NCBI GenBank assembly: GCA_945861565.1
Contig: CAMAUY010000055.1
Location: 1 to 34,966 of the forward strand
DNA from: Akkermansia muciniphila
GTDB taxonomy: Bacteria; Verrucomicrobiota; Verrucomicrobiia; Limisphaerales; UBA9464
Length of the DNA stretch: 34,966 nt
Reading direction: 5' to 3'
The translations under genes and the position numbers were made by a program. The notes below the pieces were generated by a model, which was not told where the DNA came from, made no database searches, and saw only the letters and a list, made by a program, of their open reading frames with translations. The first letter of the stretch is position 1. Each line of letters begins with the position of its first letter. Of the stretch, positions 16,493-25,666 are shown piece by piece.

Positions 16493-17875
16493 TTACGACC
16501 GCCCACGAATGCGACCCTTTTGCAAAAATCCATCGTAATGCCGCATCAATAAGTGGGATTCCATCTGCCGCATCGTGTCCAGCAGAACTCCTACCGTGAT
16601 GAGCAGGGAGGTACCCCCGAAAAAACTCGCCACATTCGGGTCAATGCGAAGAAATCGGGTCAAGAGCAACGGAACGACGGCAATCAGGACGAGGAAAATG
16701 GCACCCGCAAGCGTCACACGACTCATGGTGTTGTGGAGAAAATCGCTGGTGGCGCTTCCGGGACGAATTCCCGGGATATAGCCACCGTATTTCTTTAGGT
16801 CATCCGCAACCTGCAATTCGTTAAACTGCGTTGCGACCCAGAAATAGGAAAAGAAGAGGATCATCAACGCGTACAAGGAAAGGTAGAGCCATCCACCGTC
16901 ACCGCGACTCAATTCGGAACCGATGTCTCTTAGAAGGTTCATCTTGGTAATCTCTCCTAATTTTGAGAGAATCATTCCCGGAAACATCAGGATTGCTGAG
17001 GCGAATATGACGGGCATCACGCCTGCATAATTGACTCGCAGCGGCATGAACGAGGTTCCTCCAGAATACACCTTCCGACCCACGGCCCGCTGAGCGTATT
17101 GGACGGGGATCTTGCGCTGGCCCTGAGTTACCATGATGACGCCTCCGATCACGATAAACAGCAGCCCGATGAGCAAGACCGCATGAGTCCAGTTGTACTC
17201 GCGAAGTGACGGATCCGCCGGGAAAAACATCACCCGCAGGGCATGAAAGGCCAGGGGGAGTCTGGCGAGAATCCCAATTGTGATAATGAGCGAGACCCCA
17301 TTGCCTACTCCTCTCTCCGTAATCTGTTCACCCAGCCACATCATTACCAGTGTCCCGGTCGTAAGTATGATCACGGTTTGGAGCCGATAGATCCATACGT
17401 TGTCAATCGTGACGATCTTCTGATTGAATTCGAACACCTGCGGATTCTCCCAGCTGAGAGCCAGAACGAGCCCCTGCCCGAGGCATAGCAGGACGGTGAG
17501 ATACCGACCGTAGGCCACAATTTTCGCGCGGCCTCCTTCCTCTCGGGCGAGCTTGCCCAGCGCGGGAATCACCGCCGTAAGGAGTTGAATGATGATCGTC
17601 GCCGAGATGTAAGGCATGATGCCCAAGGCACCGACAGCGCACTTTTCCAGACCACCGCCGGTGAAAAGACTATAAAATCCGATTGCTCCACTTCCACCCA
17701 CCCGCTTCGCCTGTTCGTCAAAATGTTGCTGGAGTGCGGCGCCATCGAGGCCCGGGATAGGAACCAACATGATGAGGCGGGCGGCAGTCAGCAGCAACGC
17801 TGTGAATAGAATTCGGGAGCGAAGCTCCGGAATCTTAAAGCAATTCGCAAGCGTTTGGAGGAGGCGGCCTATCAT
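16493..17875 (-). CDS. secY: Protein translocase subunit SecY
   Basis: 460 residues with ten predicted membrane helices. It forms the channel of the Sec translocon in the inner membrane. It starts MIGRLLQTLANCFKIPELRS with the first helix at about 20-40 (ILFTALLLTAARLIMLVPIP), followed by the plug region. MPYISATIIIQLL, GVGNGVSLIITIGI and ALMILFFSYFW are typical of helices 2, 5 and 7-8. The cytoplasmic loop before the last helices carries PGIRPGSATSDFLHNTMSRV. It follows rplO by 32 bases, as in the spc operon of most bacteria. Confidence 0.97.
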   Translation of the reverse strand: MIGRLLQTLANCFKIPELRSRILFTALLLTAARLIMLVPIPGLDGAALQQHFDEQAKRVGGSGAIGFYSLFTGGGLEKCAVGALGIMPYISATIIIQLLTAVIPALGKLAREEGGRAKIVAYGRYLTVLLCLGQGLVLALSWENPQVFEFNQKIVTIDNVWIYRLQTVIILTTGTLVMMWLGEQITERGVGNGVSLIITIGILARLPLAFHALRVMFFPADPSLREYNWTHAVLLIGLLFIVIGGVIMVTQGQRKIPVQYAQRAVGRKVYSGGTSFMPLRVNYAGVMPVIFASAILMFPGMILSKLGEITKMNLLRDIGSELSRGDGGWLYLSLYALMILFFSYFWVATQFNELQVADDLKKYGGYIPGIRPGSATSDFLHNTMSRVTLAGAIFLVLIAVVPLLLTRFLRIDPNVASFFGGTSLLITVGVLLDTMRQMESHLLMRHYDGFLQKGRIRGRS

Positions 17876-17907
17876 GTTGTGAAAAGGAATGCGGCGAAGG
17901 GACGGAT

Positions 17908-18357
17908 TTACCGGACGACCACTTCAGCGGTTCCTCCAAGCTTCTCGATCGCGGACCGGGCAGCGGCGGAGAACGCGGATGCTTTGACCGTCAGCCTTCG
18001 GGTGAGAGACCCCACCCCGAGCACCTTGATACCGGCGCTGCGCCCATTGGCCAGACCGGCTGCGCGAAGGGCCGCTTCGTCGACAGTCGCGCCATTCTCG
18101 AATGCGTTTAGTTCGGAGAGATTGACCGGCAAGTAGACCGTCGTAAACCGGGCATTGTTGAATCCCCGTTTGGGCAGGCGGCGGATGAGGGGCATCTGTC
18201 CACCCTCGAAGCCAATACGAATGGAGGAACCGGAGCGTGCGCTCTGGCCCTTACCGCCTCGGCCGGATGTTTTGCCGTGTCCACTGGATTCGCCGATTCC
18301 TAGGCGCTTCCGACGATGCTTAGATCCGGGGCGGGGTTTGAGGTCGTGCAGTCGCAT
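17908..18357 (-). CDS. rplO: 50S ribosomal protein L15
   Basis: 149 residues. Late-assembling 23S rRNA binder. The N-terminal Gly/Arg-rich segment (KPRPGSKHRRKRLGIGESSG, then GRGGKGQSARSG) threads into rRNA, and GFEGGQMPLIRRLPKRGF is the family signature. It starts five bases after rpsE. In the classic spc order rpmD (L30) lies between rpsE and rplO; the gap here is too small for it. Confidence 0.96.
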   Translation of the reverse strand: MRLHDLKPRPGSKHRRKRLGIGESSGHGKTSGRGGKGQSARSGSSIRIGFEGGQMPLIRRLPKRGFNNARFTTVYLPVNLSELNAFENGATVDEAALRAAGLANGRSAGIKVLGVGSLTRRLTVKASAFSAAARSAIEKLGGTAEVVVR

Positions 18358-18362
18358 AAAAA

Positions 18363-19046
18363 TCAGGCAGTCTTAATGAGTCGGGATTCGAGGCCGCGAG
18401 CTTTGAAAATCTCCTCGCGACGGCGCAATTGTTTAAGCGCGGTCAGGGTTGCCTTCGCGACATTGGCGGCATTCTTCGAACCCAGGGATTTGCTGAGAAT
18501 ATCCCGAATTCCTGCGGACTCGACCACCGCGCGCACCGTCTTGCCACAAATCAATCCCGTTCCAGCGGACGCAGGGCGAAGCAGCACTTTGGCACCGCCA
18601 AAGTGAGCGAACACTTCATGCGGAATGGTGTTATCGTTGAGTGAAACCATTTGCAGCTGGGTGCGGGCGTTCTCGCCTCCCTTCTTGATGGCTTCACTGA
18701 CCTCGGCACCCTTGCCCAGCCCAAGCCCCACCTTGCCCTTGCGATCCCCCATGACCACGAGAGCGCTAAAGCTGAATCGCCGGCCTCCTTTTACGACCTT
18801 CGCCGAGCGGTTAATGTAGAGTACCTTCTCCGCGAGATCATCCCGCTTACCGTCATTTTCCGTCTCCCGACGGCGCCGGCCACTTCGATCACCCCGGTCA
18901 CTTCCCCGGTCACTACGGAAACCCCGTTCGGCACCGCTCGAAGTCGCCGGTGCAGGAGTCGCCGGTGCAGGAGTCGCCGGTGCAGGAGTCGCCGGTGCGG
19001 CAGGCGCCACGGACTCGGAATTAATAATTTCCTTCTCTTCAGCCAC
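18363..19046 (-). CDS. rpsE: 30S ribosomal protein S5 with repetitive N-terminal extension
   Basis: 227 residues against about 165 in E. coli. The S5 core begins near residue 70 ([20 protein letters not shown]), with [20 protein letters not shown] and the C-terminal domain with [21 protein letters not shown]5 helps form the mRNA entry channel and decoding fidelity. The extension has a run of four PATPA units (residues about 18-35), encoded by a 15-bp tandem repeat, then a charged SDRG/RSGRRRR stretch. ATG at 19046 lies 20 bases after rplR and no later ATG precedes the core, so the extension is probably translated. Confidence 0.94.
   Translation of the reverse strand: MAEEKEIINSESVAPAAPATPAPATPAPATPAPATSSGAERGFRSDRGSDRGDRSGRRRRETENDGKRDDLAEKVLYINRSAKVVKGGRRFSFSALVVMGDRKGKVGLGLGKGAEVSEAIKKGGENARTQLQMVSLNDNTIPHEVFAHFGGAKVLLRPASAGTGLICGKTVRAVVESAGIRDILSKSLGSKNAANVAKATLTALKQLRRREEIFKARGLESRLIKTA
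18943..19002. repeat. 15-bp tandem repeat inside rpsE
   Basis: GTCGCCGGTGCAGGA occurs three times without a gap (18943-18987), and a fourth, diverged unit ends at 19002. On the coding strand it encodes PATPA repeats in the S5 N-terminal extension. Since the unit is a multiple of three, slippage would change length without breaking the frame. Confidence 0.9.
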
Positions 19047-19066
19047 GATTAGATCCTCCGTCTGGT

Positions 19067-19429
19067 TTAAAAGTTGATTCCGCCTTCGCGAGTTGCGTCC
19101 GCGAGAGCCTTCACCTTGCCGTGATACCGGGCGGAACCCCGATCGAACACGACGGTGGTAATCTGGGCCGCTTTGGCAGCCTCCGCAGCAAGCTTTCCAA
19201 TTGCGACAGCGACTTCGACGTTGGCACGCGCCGGGGACTTCGCGACGGCTTTATCCCGGGTGGTCACGGCCGCCAACGTTTTTCCCGCCGAATCGTCGAT
19301 GAACTGCACATAAATGTGCTGTCCACTGAACTTCACACTCATCCTCGGACGAGCGATCGTTCCGATCACCTTTTTGCGGACGCGCCATCGACGTTTGATG
19401 GCCAGTTCATGTTTCTTTTCCGTTCTCAT
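19067..19429 (-). CDS. rplR: 50S ribosomal protein L18
   Basis: 120 residues. It binds 5S rRNA together with L5 and anchors it to the 50S central protuberance. [29 protein letters not shown] and the C-terminal [19 protein letters not shown] are L18 signatures; the end EGGINF is the common GL-x-F type ending. It lies 47 bases after rplF and 20 before rpsE, the standard spc order. Confidence 0.96.
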   Translation of the reverse strand: MRTEKKHELAIKRRWRVRKKVIGTIARPRMSVKFSGQHIYVQFIDDSAGKTLAAVTTRDKAVAKSPARANVEVAVAIGKLAAEAAKAAQITTVVFDRGSARYHGKVKALADATREGGINF

Positions 19430-19476
19430 TTCGGAGGCTTATGCAAATTCTGTGGCGGGGGGTGATTCGCCGAAAA

Positions 19477-20013
19477 TTACTGGACCGTCTTGCCTTCCTT
19501 GCGGACGACATGCTCGCCGACATAGCGGACTCCTTTGCCCTTGTACGGTTCCGGCGGGTAATAGGCACGAATCTCGGAAGCGACTCGTCCCACGAGTTCT
19601 TTGTCCACGCCATCGATGGTCAATTTTGTATTCTCCTCCACGGTCACCTTGATGCCGGCGGGAATTGGATAGTGAACGGGATGGCTGTATCCGAGACTCA
19701 GGTTGATGATCGGGCCTTGGACCGCGGCTTTGAAGCCGACGCCCTGAATTTCCAATTTTTTCTGAAAACCGTCACTGACGCCCTTGACCATATTATTCAC
19801 CAGCGCTCGGGCTAACCCATGCATGGCGCGAGCCTCTGCGGTTTCACCCGTCCGACTGATCTTGACCTGAGTGCCCTCGACGACGGCAGTGGTGTGCCGC
19901 GGCAAGGTGAGTTGCAGCTTTCCTTTGGGTCCATCGACCGCGATGCGGCCCCCACTGAGGGTCACCTGGACCTTTGCGGGAATGACCACAGGATTTCTAC
20001 CAATTCGCGACAT
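19477..20013 (-). CDS. rplF: 50S ribosomal protein L6
   Basis: 178 residues. It binds 23S rRNA near the factor-binding site. MSRIGRNPVVIPAKVQVTL is the usual start, and the C-terminal signature PEPYKGKGVRYVGEHVVRKE is intact. A TTG two codons upstream keeps the frame open, but ATG at 20013 has AAGGA nine to ten bases before it and matches relatives, so it was chosen. 28 bases after rpsH. Confidence 0.97.
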   Translation of the reverse strand: MSRIGRNPVVIPAKVQVTLSGGRIAVDGPKGKLQLTLPRHTTAVVEGTQVKISRTGETAEARAMHGLARALVNNMVKGVSDGFQKKLEIQGVGFKAAVQGPIINLSLGYSHPVHYPIPAGIKVTVEENTKLTIDGVDKELVGRVASEIRAYYPPEPYKGKGVRYVGEHVVRKEGKTVQ

Positions 20014-20041
20014 ATCCAAAATTCCTTCTCAATTCTTACTC

Positions 20042-20434
20042 TTACCAAACGTAGCAAACCAACTCACCTCCAAGGTTTTGCCGACGGGCGTCACCGCCAG
20101 TCATTAAACCCTTGGATGTGGAGAGGATGGCAATGCCCATTCCGCCCAGAACCCTGGGAATCTCGGTGCTACGCACATAGCGACGAAGCCCTGGGGTGCT
20201 AATCTGCCGGAGCCCCACAATGACCGGGCGACTGCCCTGATACTTGAGACCCAGTTTAAGACTCTTCTTGGCTGCGGTTCCCTCCGAGGACACGTCATGG
20301 ACATACCCTTCCTTTTTGAGAATTACGGCAACCGCCTCCTTCATTTTGGAGTGAGGCATGGTCACAGCGGGATGCAGCGCCATTCCGGCGTTGCGAATCC
20401 GGGTCAGCAGATCAGAAATGGGATCAGAAGTCAT
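20042..20434 (-). CDS. rpsH: 30S ribosomal protein S8
   Basis: 130 residues. 16S rRNA central-domain binder; in E. coli it also represses the spc operon by binding near the start of rplE. MTSDPISDLLTRIRNAGMAL and the C-terminal GIAILSTSKGLMTGGDARRQ (S8 signature) are clear, and it ends GGELVCYVW, the normal ending. 12 bases after rpsN. No S8-binding helix was identified before rplE here. Confidence 0.97.
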   Translation of the reverse strand: MTSDPISDLLTRIRNAGMALHPAVTMPHSKMKEAVAVILKKEGYVHDVSSEGTAAKKSLKLGLKYQGSRPVIVGLRQISTPGLRRYVRSTEIPRVLGGMGIAILSTSKGLMTGGDARRQNLGGELVCYVW

Positions 20435-20446
20435 AGGCGTGAAAAA

Positions 20447-20716
20447 TTACCAACTCGCCTTGGTAACACCCGGGATCAAGCCATTGAGCGCCAGTTCCCG
20501 GAAGGTGAGGCGAGACACCCCGAATTTGCGAATGTAGGCATGGCGTCGACCCGTGATTTTGCAGCGGTTGACAACCCGGACGGGGCTGGCATTTTTCGGC
20601 AATTTTTGCAGGCCGGCGTAGTCCCCTTTCGCCTTCATTTCGGCGCGGACCGCGGCGTACTTATTTACCGTCTTCAATTTCCGCTGGTTGCGTGCCAGCC
20701 AAGCTTTAGTAGCCAT
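20447..20716 (-). CDS. rpsN: 30S ribosomal protein S14, zinc-free long form
   Basis: 89 residues. It completes the 30S head. The single Cys in [20 protein letters not shown] shows that the four-Cys zinc motif of short S14 proteins is lost, so this is the long zinc-independent type. It ends [11 protein letters not shown]. It lies 25 bases after rplE and 12 before rpsH. Confidence 0.96.
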   Translation of the reverse strand: MATKAWLARNQRKLKTVNKYAAVRAEMKAKGDYAGLQKLPKNASPVRVVNRCKITGRRHAYIRKFGVSRLTFRELALNGLIPGVTKASW

Positions 20717-20741
20717 AGTTTAGAGAATAAAAATGCCGAGA

Positions 20742-21281
20742 TTACTTAGAAAAGGGCATGCCCATGAGCTTGAGCAAGTCGTAGGCCTCCTCATTCGTCG
20801 GAGCCGTCGTTACGATCGTGACGTCCATCCCCTGCTGTCGTTTGATCTTATCGAGTTCAATTTCGGGGAAAATGGTTTGGTCGGAGAGACCCAGGGAATA
20901 ACTTCCACGGCCGTCAAATTGGCGCGGACTGACACCTCGAAAGTCGCGGATTCGGGGCAAAGCAGAGGCGACCAGGCGGTCGAAAAATTCGTACATGACC
21001 TCGCGTCGGAGAGTCACGCGACACCCCACAGACTGGCCCTGCCGCAACTTGAAATTTGCGACACTCTTTTTCGCCTTGGTGATGACAGGCTTCCGCCCGG
21101 TGATTGAGGTAAGATCCTTCGCGGCATCCTCAACAGCGCCCTTCTCCAGAGAGGCACTGACGCCCATGTTGATAACAATCTTCTCGATGCGCGGAATCTG
21201 ATGAACGTTTTTGTACCCTCGCTTTTCCTTGAGAGCGGGGCTGACCTCTTCCTGATATTTAACCTGCAAACGGGGCTTCAT
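20742..21281 (-). CDS. rplE: 50S ribosomal protein L5
   Basis: 179 residues. It binds 5S rRNA and contacts the P-site tRNA and S13. Recognised by [40 protein letters not shown] and [19 protein letters not shown]. It starts three bases after the stop codon of rplX, suggesting coupled translation. Length is the family norm. Confidence 0.97.
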   Translation of the reverse strand: MKPRLQVKYQEEVSPALKEKRGYKNVHQIPRIEKIVINMGVSASLEKGAVEDAAKDLTSITGRKPVITKAKKSVANFKLRQGQSVGCRVTLRREVMYEFFDRLVASALPRIRDFRGVSPRQFDGRGSYSLGLSDQTIFPEIELDKIKRQQGMDVTIVTTAPTNEEAYDLLKLMGMPFSK

Positions 21282-21284
21282 GGA

Positions 21285-21590
21285 TTAGCGCTTCTTGGAA
21301 CGGCCGGCGTCGTACGCCTCGACCTTCATGACGTTAGAAATGTGGATCGGACCTTCAAGCCAGATCACGCCCCCTTGAGGACTTTGCTGGCTTTTCCGGA
21401 GAAAATGTTGGACGGGGCGAACCAGGCGGTCTCGCTCATCTTTTTCCTTATCCCGCGATCGGTCATCCGTTCCCTCGAGTACAACGGATCCGCGGGCGGG
21501 TGAAACCGAAGTGATCTTGCCGCGGCGGCCTTTGCCGGACCCCGCAATGACGACCACTTCATCGCCTTTTTTGACATGACGCTTGGGCAT
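21285..21590 (-). CDS. rplX: 50S ribosomal protein L24
   Basis: 101 residues. Assembly initiator that binds the 5' domain of 23S rRNA. The KOW motif is at the N-terminus (HVKKGDEVVVIAGSGKGRRG). The middle (about residues 42-70, DRSRDKEKDERDRLVRPVQH) is unusually charged compared with the common VNVVKKHQRP-type segment. The following GGVIWLEGPIHISNVM returns to the family pattern. 34 bases after rplN. Confidence 0.94.
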   Translation of the reverse strand: MPKRHVKKGDEVVVIAGSGKGRRGKITSVSPARGSVVLEGTDDRSRDKEKDERDRLVRPVQHFLRKSQQSPQGGVIWLEGPIHISNVMKVEAYDAGRSKKR

Positions 21591-21624
21591 ACTGTTACGC
21601 TTCGTTAAAATTGGCAGAGTTTTC

Positions 21625-21990
21625 CTAGATAACTTCGGGAGCGAGGGAGATTATCTTCATGAACTTCATGTCCCTCAACTCACGGGCGACAGGTCCAAAG
21701 ATACGGGTTCCCCTCGGGTTGTTCTCCTTGTCGATGATTACGACCGCGTTGCGGTCGAATCGGACGTAGGAGCCATCATTGCGGCGAATCGGAGCGCGGG
21801 TGCGAACGATGACCGCGTTCTGGACCTCTCCCTTTTTTACGGTTCCATCGGGAGCGGCTTCCTTGATGTGCACTTTGATAATATCGCCGATGCGAGCGTA
21901 CCGCTGGTTGCGGCCGATAACGCCAATGGTCCATGCGACCTTGGCTCCCGTATTGTCCGCCACGTCGGCGCTAGAGCGAATTTGCAGCAT
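21625..21990 (-). CDS. rplN: 50S ribosomal protein L14
   Basis: 121 residues, one of the most conserved ribosomal proteins; it sits at the subunit interface and forms bridges with 16S rRNA. The usual start MIQ appears as [17 protein letters not shown], which fixes ATG at 21990. The upstream in-frame extension overlaps rpsQ and is not real. [20 protein letters not shown] and the end LAPEVI are canonical. 16 bases after rpsQ. Confidence 0.97.
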   Translation of the reverse strand: MLQIRSSADVADNTGAKVAWTIGVIGRNQRYARIGDIIKVHIKEAAPDGTVKKGEVQNAVIVRTRAPIRRNDGSYVRFDRNAVVIIDKENNPRGTRIFGPVARELRDMKFMKIISLAPEVI

Positions 21991-22006
21991 ATAAATTGTC
22001 CTTAGA

Positions 22007-22294
22007 TCAGGCGGCGGCTCGGACCGAGCCATCCGCATTCAGGATCTCGACCAATCGCCAGTTCTTCATTTTAGAGAGCGGCCGAGTTTCTTGGATCCGC
22101 ACCAAATCACCCACCTTGGCCTGACTCTTCTCGTCGTGAGCATAGAACTTGGAGGAACTCGTCACGACTTTCTTGAATTTGGGATGCCGAAAACGGCGTT
22201 CGACGCGGACCACGATAGTCTTGGTCATCTTATTGGAGACGACCTCGCCCATCCGCTCTTTGCGGTGTCCTCGAGTTGGAATGGTATCTGCCAT
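22007..22294 (-). CDS. rpsQ: 30S ribosomal protein S17
   Basis: 95 residues. Primary 16S rRNA binder with an OB fold. Recognised by [20 protein letters not shown], the KFYAHDE segment and [20 protein letters not shown], the S17 signature. Six bases after rpmC. Confidence 0.96.
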   Translation of the reverse strand: MADTIPTRGHRKERMGEVVSNKMTKTIVVRVERRFRHPKFKKVVTSSSKFYAHDEKSQAKVGDLVRIQETRPLSKMKNWRLVEILNADGSVRAAA

Positions 22295-22300
22295 ACGCGA

Positions 22301-22516
22301 TCAGGGCTTCTTTGCAGGGGGGTTCGACTTACGGACAATACTGAGGCGGGTCTCGCAACGAGCGATATCCCGGCGCAACTGGCGCATCCGATGGGGTTTC
22401 TCCATTCGTGCCGACGCCTGTTGAAGGCGCAGGTTAAACAACTCGTGGCGCATTTCGCGGCTCCGGGCCACGAGCTCCACCGGGGTTAGATCCTTAATTT
22501 CAATTTTTTTTGCCAT
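22301..22516 (-). CDS. rpmC: 50S ribosomal protein L29
   Basis: 71 residues, a two-helix protein at the peptide exit tunnel, near the docking site for trigger factor and SRP. MAKKIEIKDLTPVELVARSR and ELFNLRLQQASARMEKPHRM are typical, as is the RRDIARCETRLSIV helix. 24 bases after rplP. Confidence 0.95.
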   Translation of the reverse strand: MAKKIEIKDLTPVELVARSREMRHELFNLRLQQASARMEKPHRMRQLRRDIARCETRLSIVRKSNPPAKKP

Positions 22517-22540
22517 GGAAATCAGCTCCGATCTCTCGGG

Positions 22541-22960
22541 TTAGGCCATCTTGTGACGTGAGACAAACTTGGTCCTAATCGGTAATTTAGTAGCAGCCAA
22601 GCGCAACGACTCGCGTGCGACCGCTTCGGTGACACCATCGACTTCGAAGAGAATGTTGGCGGGCCGGATGACCGCCACCCAGGATTCGACGCCCCCTTTA
22701 CCCGTACCCATTCGGACTTCGAGCGGTTTCTTGGTGAAACTCTTGTCCGGAAATATCCGGATCCAAACTTTTCCACGGCGCTTCATGTAACGAGTTACCG
22801 CCACGCGGGCCGATTCGATCTGTTTGGTGTCCATCCAGCATCGTTCCATGGCCTGAAGCCCATATTCTCCAAAGGCCACAGTGTTGCCCCGCGAGGCCAA
22901 CCCCGTTCGGTGGCCCCGGTGCATCTTTCGGTACTTAACTCTTGCCGGCATCAACGCCAT
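22541..22960 (-). CDS. rplP: 50S ribosomal protein L16
   Basis: 139 residues. It contacts the A-site tRNA and is needed for late 50S assembly. [40 protein letters not shown] and [19 protein letters not shown] are family signatures. ATG at 22960 gives MALMPARV; a second ATG three codons later is possible. 36 bases after rpsC. Confidence 0.97.
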   Translation of the reverse strand: MALMPARVKYRKMHRGHRTGLASRGNTVAFGEYGLQAMERCWMDTKQIESARVAVTRYMKRRGKVWIRIFPDKSFTKKPLEVRMGTGKGGVESWVAVIRPANILFEVDGVTEAVARESLRLAATKLPIRTKFVSRHKMA

Positions 22961-22996
22961 ACGTGGTATCTCCTGAAAAAGTCTATGTTTCCGCGG

Positions 22997-23701
22997 TTAT
23001 TTGGCCGCGACGGTTTCTGGGCGACGTTCCGATGGGGGCCGGTCGGTGCGCTCAGGTCGATCCTGCTTCTCCCCCTTTTTCTGTTCGCCCTTACAAATCC
23101 AGCACTTGATTCCGAGTTTTCCGTAAACCGTGTTTGCTTCGGCGAAGCCGTAATCGATGTTTGCACGGAGAGTATGCAACGGCACGCTGCCCTCGTGGTA
23201 CTTTTCGACTCGGGCAATTTCCGAGCCTCCGAGTCGGCCCGCGCAGCGAATCTTGATGCCGAGGGCGCCAAAATCCATGGCGGTCTGCACCGACTTTTTC
23301 ATCGCGCGGCGGAAACTAATGCGACGCTCCAACTGCAAGGCAACATTTTCAGCCACCAGTTGAGCATCCGTCTCGGGCTGTTTCACTTCCTGAATGTCGA
23401 CGTAAATATCTTTTCCAGTCAGTTTCGACAATTCCTCCTTGAGCTTGTCGATCTCGGATCCTTTGCGTCCGATTACGACGCCAGGGCGCGCAGTAAAAAT
23501 AGTCACCCGGCACCGGTTGGCTGCCCGTTCGATCTCGATCTTGGGGACGGCGGCGGCTTCAAGTTTCTTTTTCAGGATCCGGCGAATCGTAGCGTCTTCG
23601 ACCAGCAAGCCGGCAAAGTCTTTCTTGGTGGCATACCATCGGGAGCGCCATTCGCGGTTGACCGGAATGCGAAATCCAATTGGGTTGGTCTTCTGGCCCA
23701 T
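22997..23701 (-). CDS. rpsC: 30S ribosomal protein S3
   Basis: 234 residues. It lines the mRNA entry pore and has helicase-related activity with S4 and S5. [20 protein letters not shown] is the standard start. The KH domain (about 40-110) has the GxxG-containing [21 protein letters not shown]-terminal half: [20 protein letters not shown] and [20 protein letters not shown]. It ends in a charged tail ([19 protein letters not shown]). Five bases after rplV. Confidence 0.97.
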   Translation of the reverse strand: MGQKTNPIGFRIPVNREWRSRWYATKKDFAGLLVEDATIRRILKKKLEAAAVPKIEIERAANRCRVTIFTARPGVVIGRKGSEIDKLKEELSKLTGKDIYVDIQEVKQPETDAQLVAENVALQLERRISFRRAMKKSVQTAMDFGALGIKIRCAGRLGGSEIARVEKYHEGSVPLHTLRANIDYGFAEANTVYGKLGIKCWICKGEQKKGEKQDRPERTDRPPSERRPETVAAK

Positions 23702-23706
23702 AGTAA

Positions 23707-24039
23707 TCAGTTATCGGTAAGGACGATCTTGATGTGACTGCTGCGCTTAATAATGGGGCCAGCGGACCCACGAGCCTTTGGCTGGAAACGCTTCAAGGAT
23801 TTGGCTGTCTGTGCAAAGGCTCCAGAAACTCGGAGCCGTTCCCGTTTTAAACCGTGATTGTTTTCGGCATTGGCGATTGCCGACTGGAGCGTTTTTGCAA
23901 CCGCTCGGGCCGACTTGCGGGAGACAACCTGCAGTACAGCGAGGGCCTGTACGGCATTCATGCCTTGCACTTGCCGGACAACCTCTCGCACTTTCTGCGG
24001 GGACATCCGAAAATTTTTGAGTATTGCCTGAACTTCCAT
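23707..24039 (-). CDS. rplV: 50S ribosomal protein L22
   Basis: 110 residues. Its beta hairpin lines the peptide exit tunnel and is where some macrolide-resistance changes fall. [32 protein letters not shown] and [19 protein letters not shown] match the family. Seven bases after rpsS and five before rpsC. Confidence 0.97.
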   Translation of the reverse strand: MEVQAILKNFRMSPQKVREVVRQVQGMNAVQALAVLQVVSRKSARAVAKTLQSAIANAENNHGLKRERLRVSGAFAQTAKSLKRFQPKARGSAGPIIKRSSHIKIVLTDN

Positions 24040-24046
24040 AGAGATC

Positions 24047-24328
24047 CTACTTCGCCTCCGCCTTCGCGGTATGGGCTCCGTGTTTCTTGAAGGTCCGGGT
24101 AAACGAAAATTCGCCCACCTTGTGACCTACCATGTTTTCGGTGACGAAAACGGGGGTGAAAATCTTGCCGTTATGGACGTTCAACGTCAGCCCGACAAAA
24201 TCCGGCGTTATCGTTGACCGCCTCGACCAAGTCTTGATCGGCGTCTTTGACTTGTTGGCCTTCGACTTCTCGACCTTCAACTGCAAGTGCAGGTCGATGA
24301 ATGGCCCCTTCTTTAATGAACGTCCCAT
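24047..24328 (-). CDS. rpsS: 30S ribosomal protein S19
   Basis: 93 residues. Binds 16S rRNA in the 30S head with S13. [40 protein letters not shown] and [20 protein letters not shown] are canonical. 23 bases after rplB. Confidence 0.97.
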   Translation of the reverse strand: MGRSLKKGPFIDLHLQLKVEKSKANKSKTPIKTWSRRSTITPDFVGLTLNVHNGKIFTPVFVTENMVGHKVGEFSFTRTFKKHGAHTAKAEAK

Positions 24329-24351
24329 AGGCTATAGGCTTGCTTGCGTAC

Positions 24352-25200
24352 TTACTTTAACTTCATCGCCCGGCCATCACGACGAACCAGGATGAACCGG
24401 TTGGAAATCTTATGTTTATTGCGAGTGCGCTTCCCCTTCGCGAGCAGTCCCCACGGCGAGGTCAGATGCTGACGGCCGCCGCCACCCTTACTTTTCCCCT
24501 GCCCCCCGCCGTTCGGATGGTCAACCGGATTACGAACCATGCCTCGGCTCATCGGCCGTTTACCTCGATGAATGGATCGACCCGCTTTTCCGAGAACTAC
24601 ATTTTCATGTTGGGCATTGCCGACTTGGCCAATCGTCGCCATGCAGTTTTCATGGATGCGGCGGATCTCACCGGAAGGCAGGCGGACCTGCGCGTAGCCA
24701 GCATCGCGGGACATCAGGGTCGCGGCAGACCCCGCCGAGCGGACCATTTGGCCACCTCGGCCGGGCGTGAGTTCAATGTTATGAATCGAGAGCCCTACGG
24801 GAATCGAGGCGAGAGGCAGAGCATTCCCGACGGTCGGCGGCGCTTTCGCACCGTTCATGATTACGGCTCCGACCTGCAGTCCGTCCGGACAGACAATGTA
24901 GCGACGTTCCTTGTCGGCGTATTCAACCAGCGCAAGGCGGGCACTCCGAATCGGATCGTACTCAACCGCGATGACCTTCGCCACCTGGTCCAGTTTATTC
25001 CGACGGAAATCCACAGCGCGAACCTTTTGCTTGTGACCGCCACCGATGGCGCGTGCGGTCACGCGGCCATGCACATTGCGTCCACCCGTTTTCTTGCGGG
25101 TATAGACCAGCGCCTTCTCCGGACGAGTTTTCGTAATGTCCGAAAAATCGGCGTAGGTCAAACAGCGCGACGATGGCGTTAATGGTCTGAACGTTTTCAC
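24352..25200 (-). CDS. rplB: 50S ribosomal protein L2
   Basis: 282 residues. It is needed for subunit association and lies near the peptidyl-transferase centre. FRPLTPSSRCLTYADFSDIT is the usual N-terminus, AIGGGHKQKVRAVDF follows, and the C-terminal signature MVRNPVDHPNGGGQG includes His228. The start codon is GTG at 25200, with no clear Shine-Dalgarno before it; the alignment of the first residues with other L2 proteins supports this start. It is the first gene of the cluster: rplW, rplD, rplC and rpsJ, which normally precede it, are not upstream in this window. Confidence 0.96.
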   Translation of the reverse strand: MKTFRPLTPSSRCLTYADFSDITKTRPEKALVYTRKKTGGRNVHGRVTARAIGGGHKQKVRAVDFRRNKLDQVAKVIAVEYDPIRSARLALVEYADKERRYIVCPDGLQVGAVIMNGAKAPPTVGNALPLASIPVGLSIHNIELTPGRGGQMVRSAGSAATLMSRDAGYAQVRLPSGEIRRIHENCMATIGQVGNAQHENVVLGKAGRSIHRGKRPMSRGMVRNPVDHPNGGGQGKSKGGGGRQHLTSPWGLLAKGKRTRNKHKISNRFILVRRDGRAMKLK

Positions 25201-25327
25201 TGTTAAAATTCAAGTTTCACGGGACTCGCATCCTCGTGCTGCCTGCCATCACTCTCAGCCGCGAGGAGCGACATGATTATCGGCCGGCAATTAACCCGCT
25301 CATCCCGAGGGACGAAAGGGAGCGGAG

Positions 25328-25355
25328 AGATTATTGCCCCGGGAGTTTGATGCAA
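25328..25355 (-). promoter_or_regulatory. Candidate sigma70-type promoter for the ribosomal cluster
   Basis: On the minus strand TTGCAT (25355-25350) and TAATCT (25333-25328) are separated by 16 bases, about 130 bases before the rplB GTG. The match to consensus is moderate, and an untranslated leader of about 120 bases would follow. It is the best pair seen in this AT-rich part, but it was found by eye. Confidence 0.3.
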
Positions 25356-25666
25356 GAGTATTTCGGGTATTTTTGCGACCTGGGGTTGAAATATTGAAAA
25401 TCTTCCGATATTCCGCCTATTTCGGATGAAAAGAATTTTGGCCTGGGCAAGATATTTTTCGGCATTCCGCAGGCGGATCGGCATGAAATGCGATCGGCAA
25501 TCAGTCCTTTAACCATTTGGGATGAGTTTCTGACGACCGATCTCACATCAGCGCCGGCCAGCCGTGGAAAGAGGGAGGTCGCGAGATAAACCGACCTGAG
25601 GCTGGAGTCGACGTCCAGTGTTCTTGCCGGCCGGGGGACCTACCGCCGATGAGGTCAAGGCTGCCA

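Noticed and set aside
25203-25484. Possible L23 (rplW) upstream of rplB
   Set aside because: The 93-codon frame was compared with the L23 pattern and shows none of its conserved words; it also ends inside the start region of rplB.
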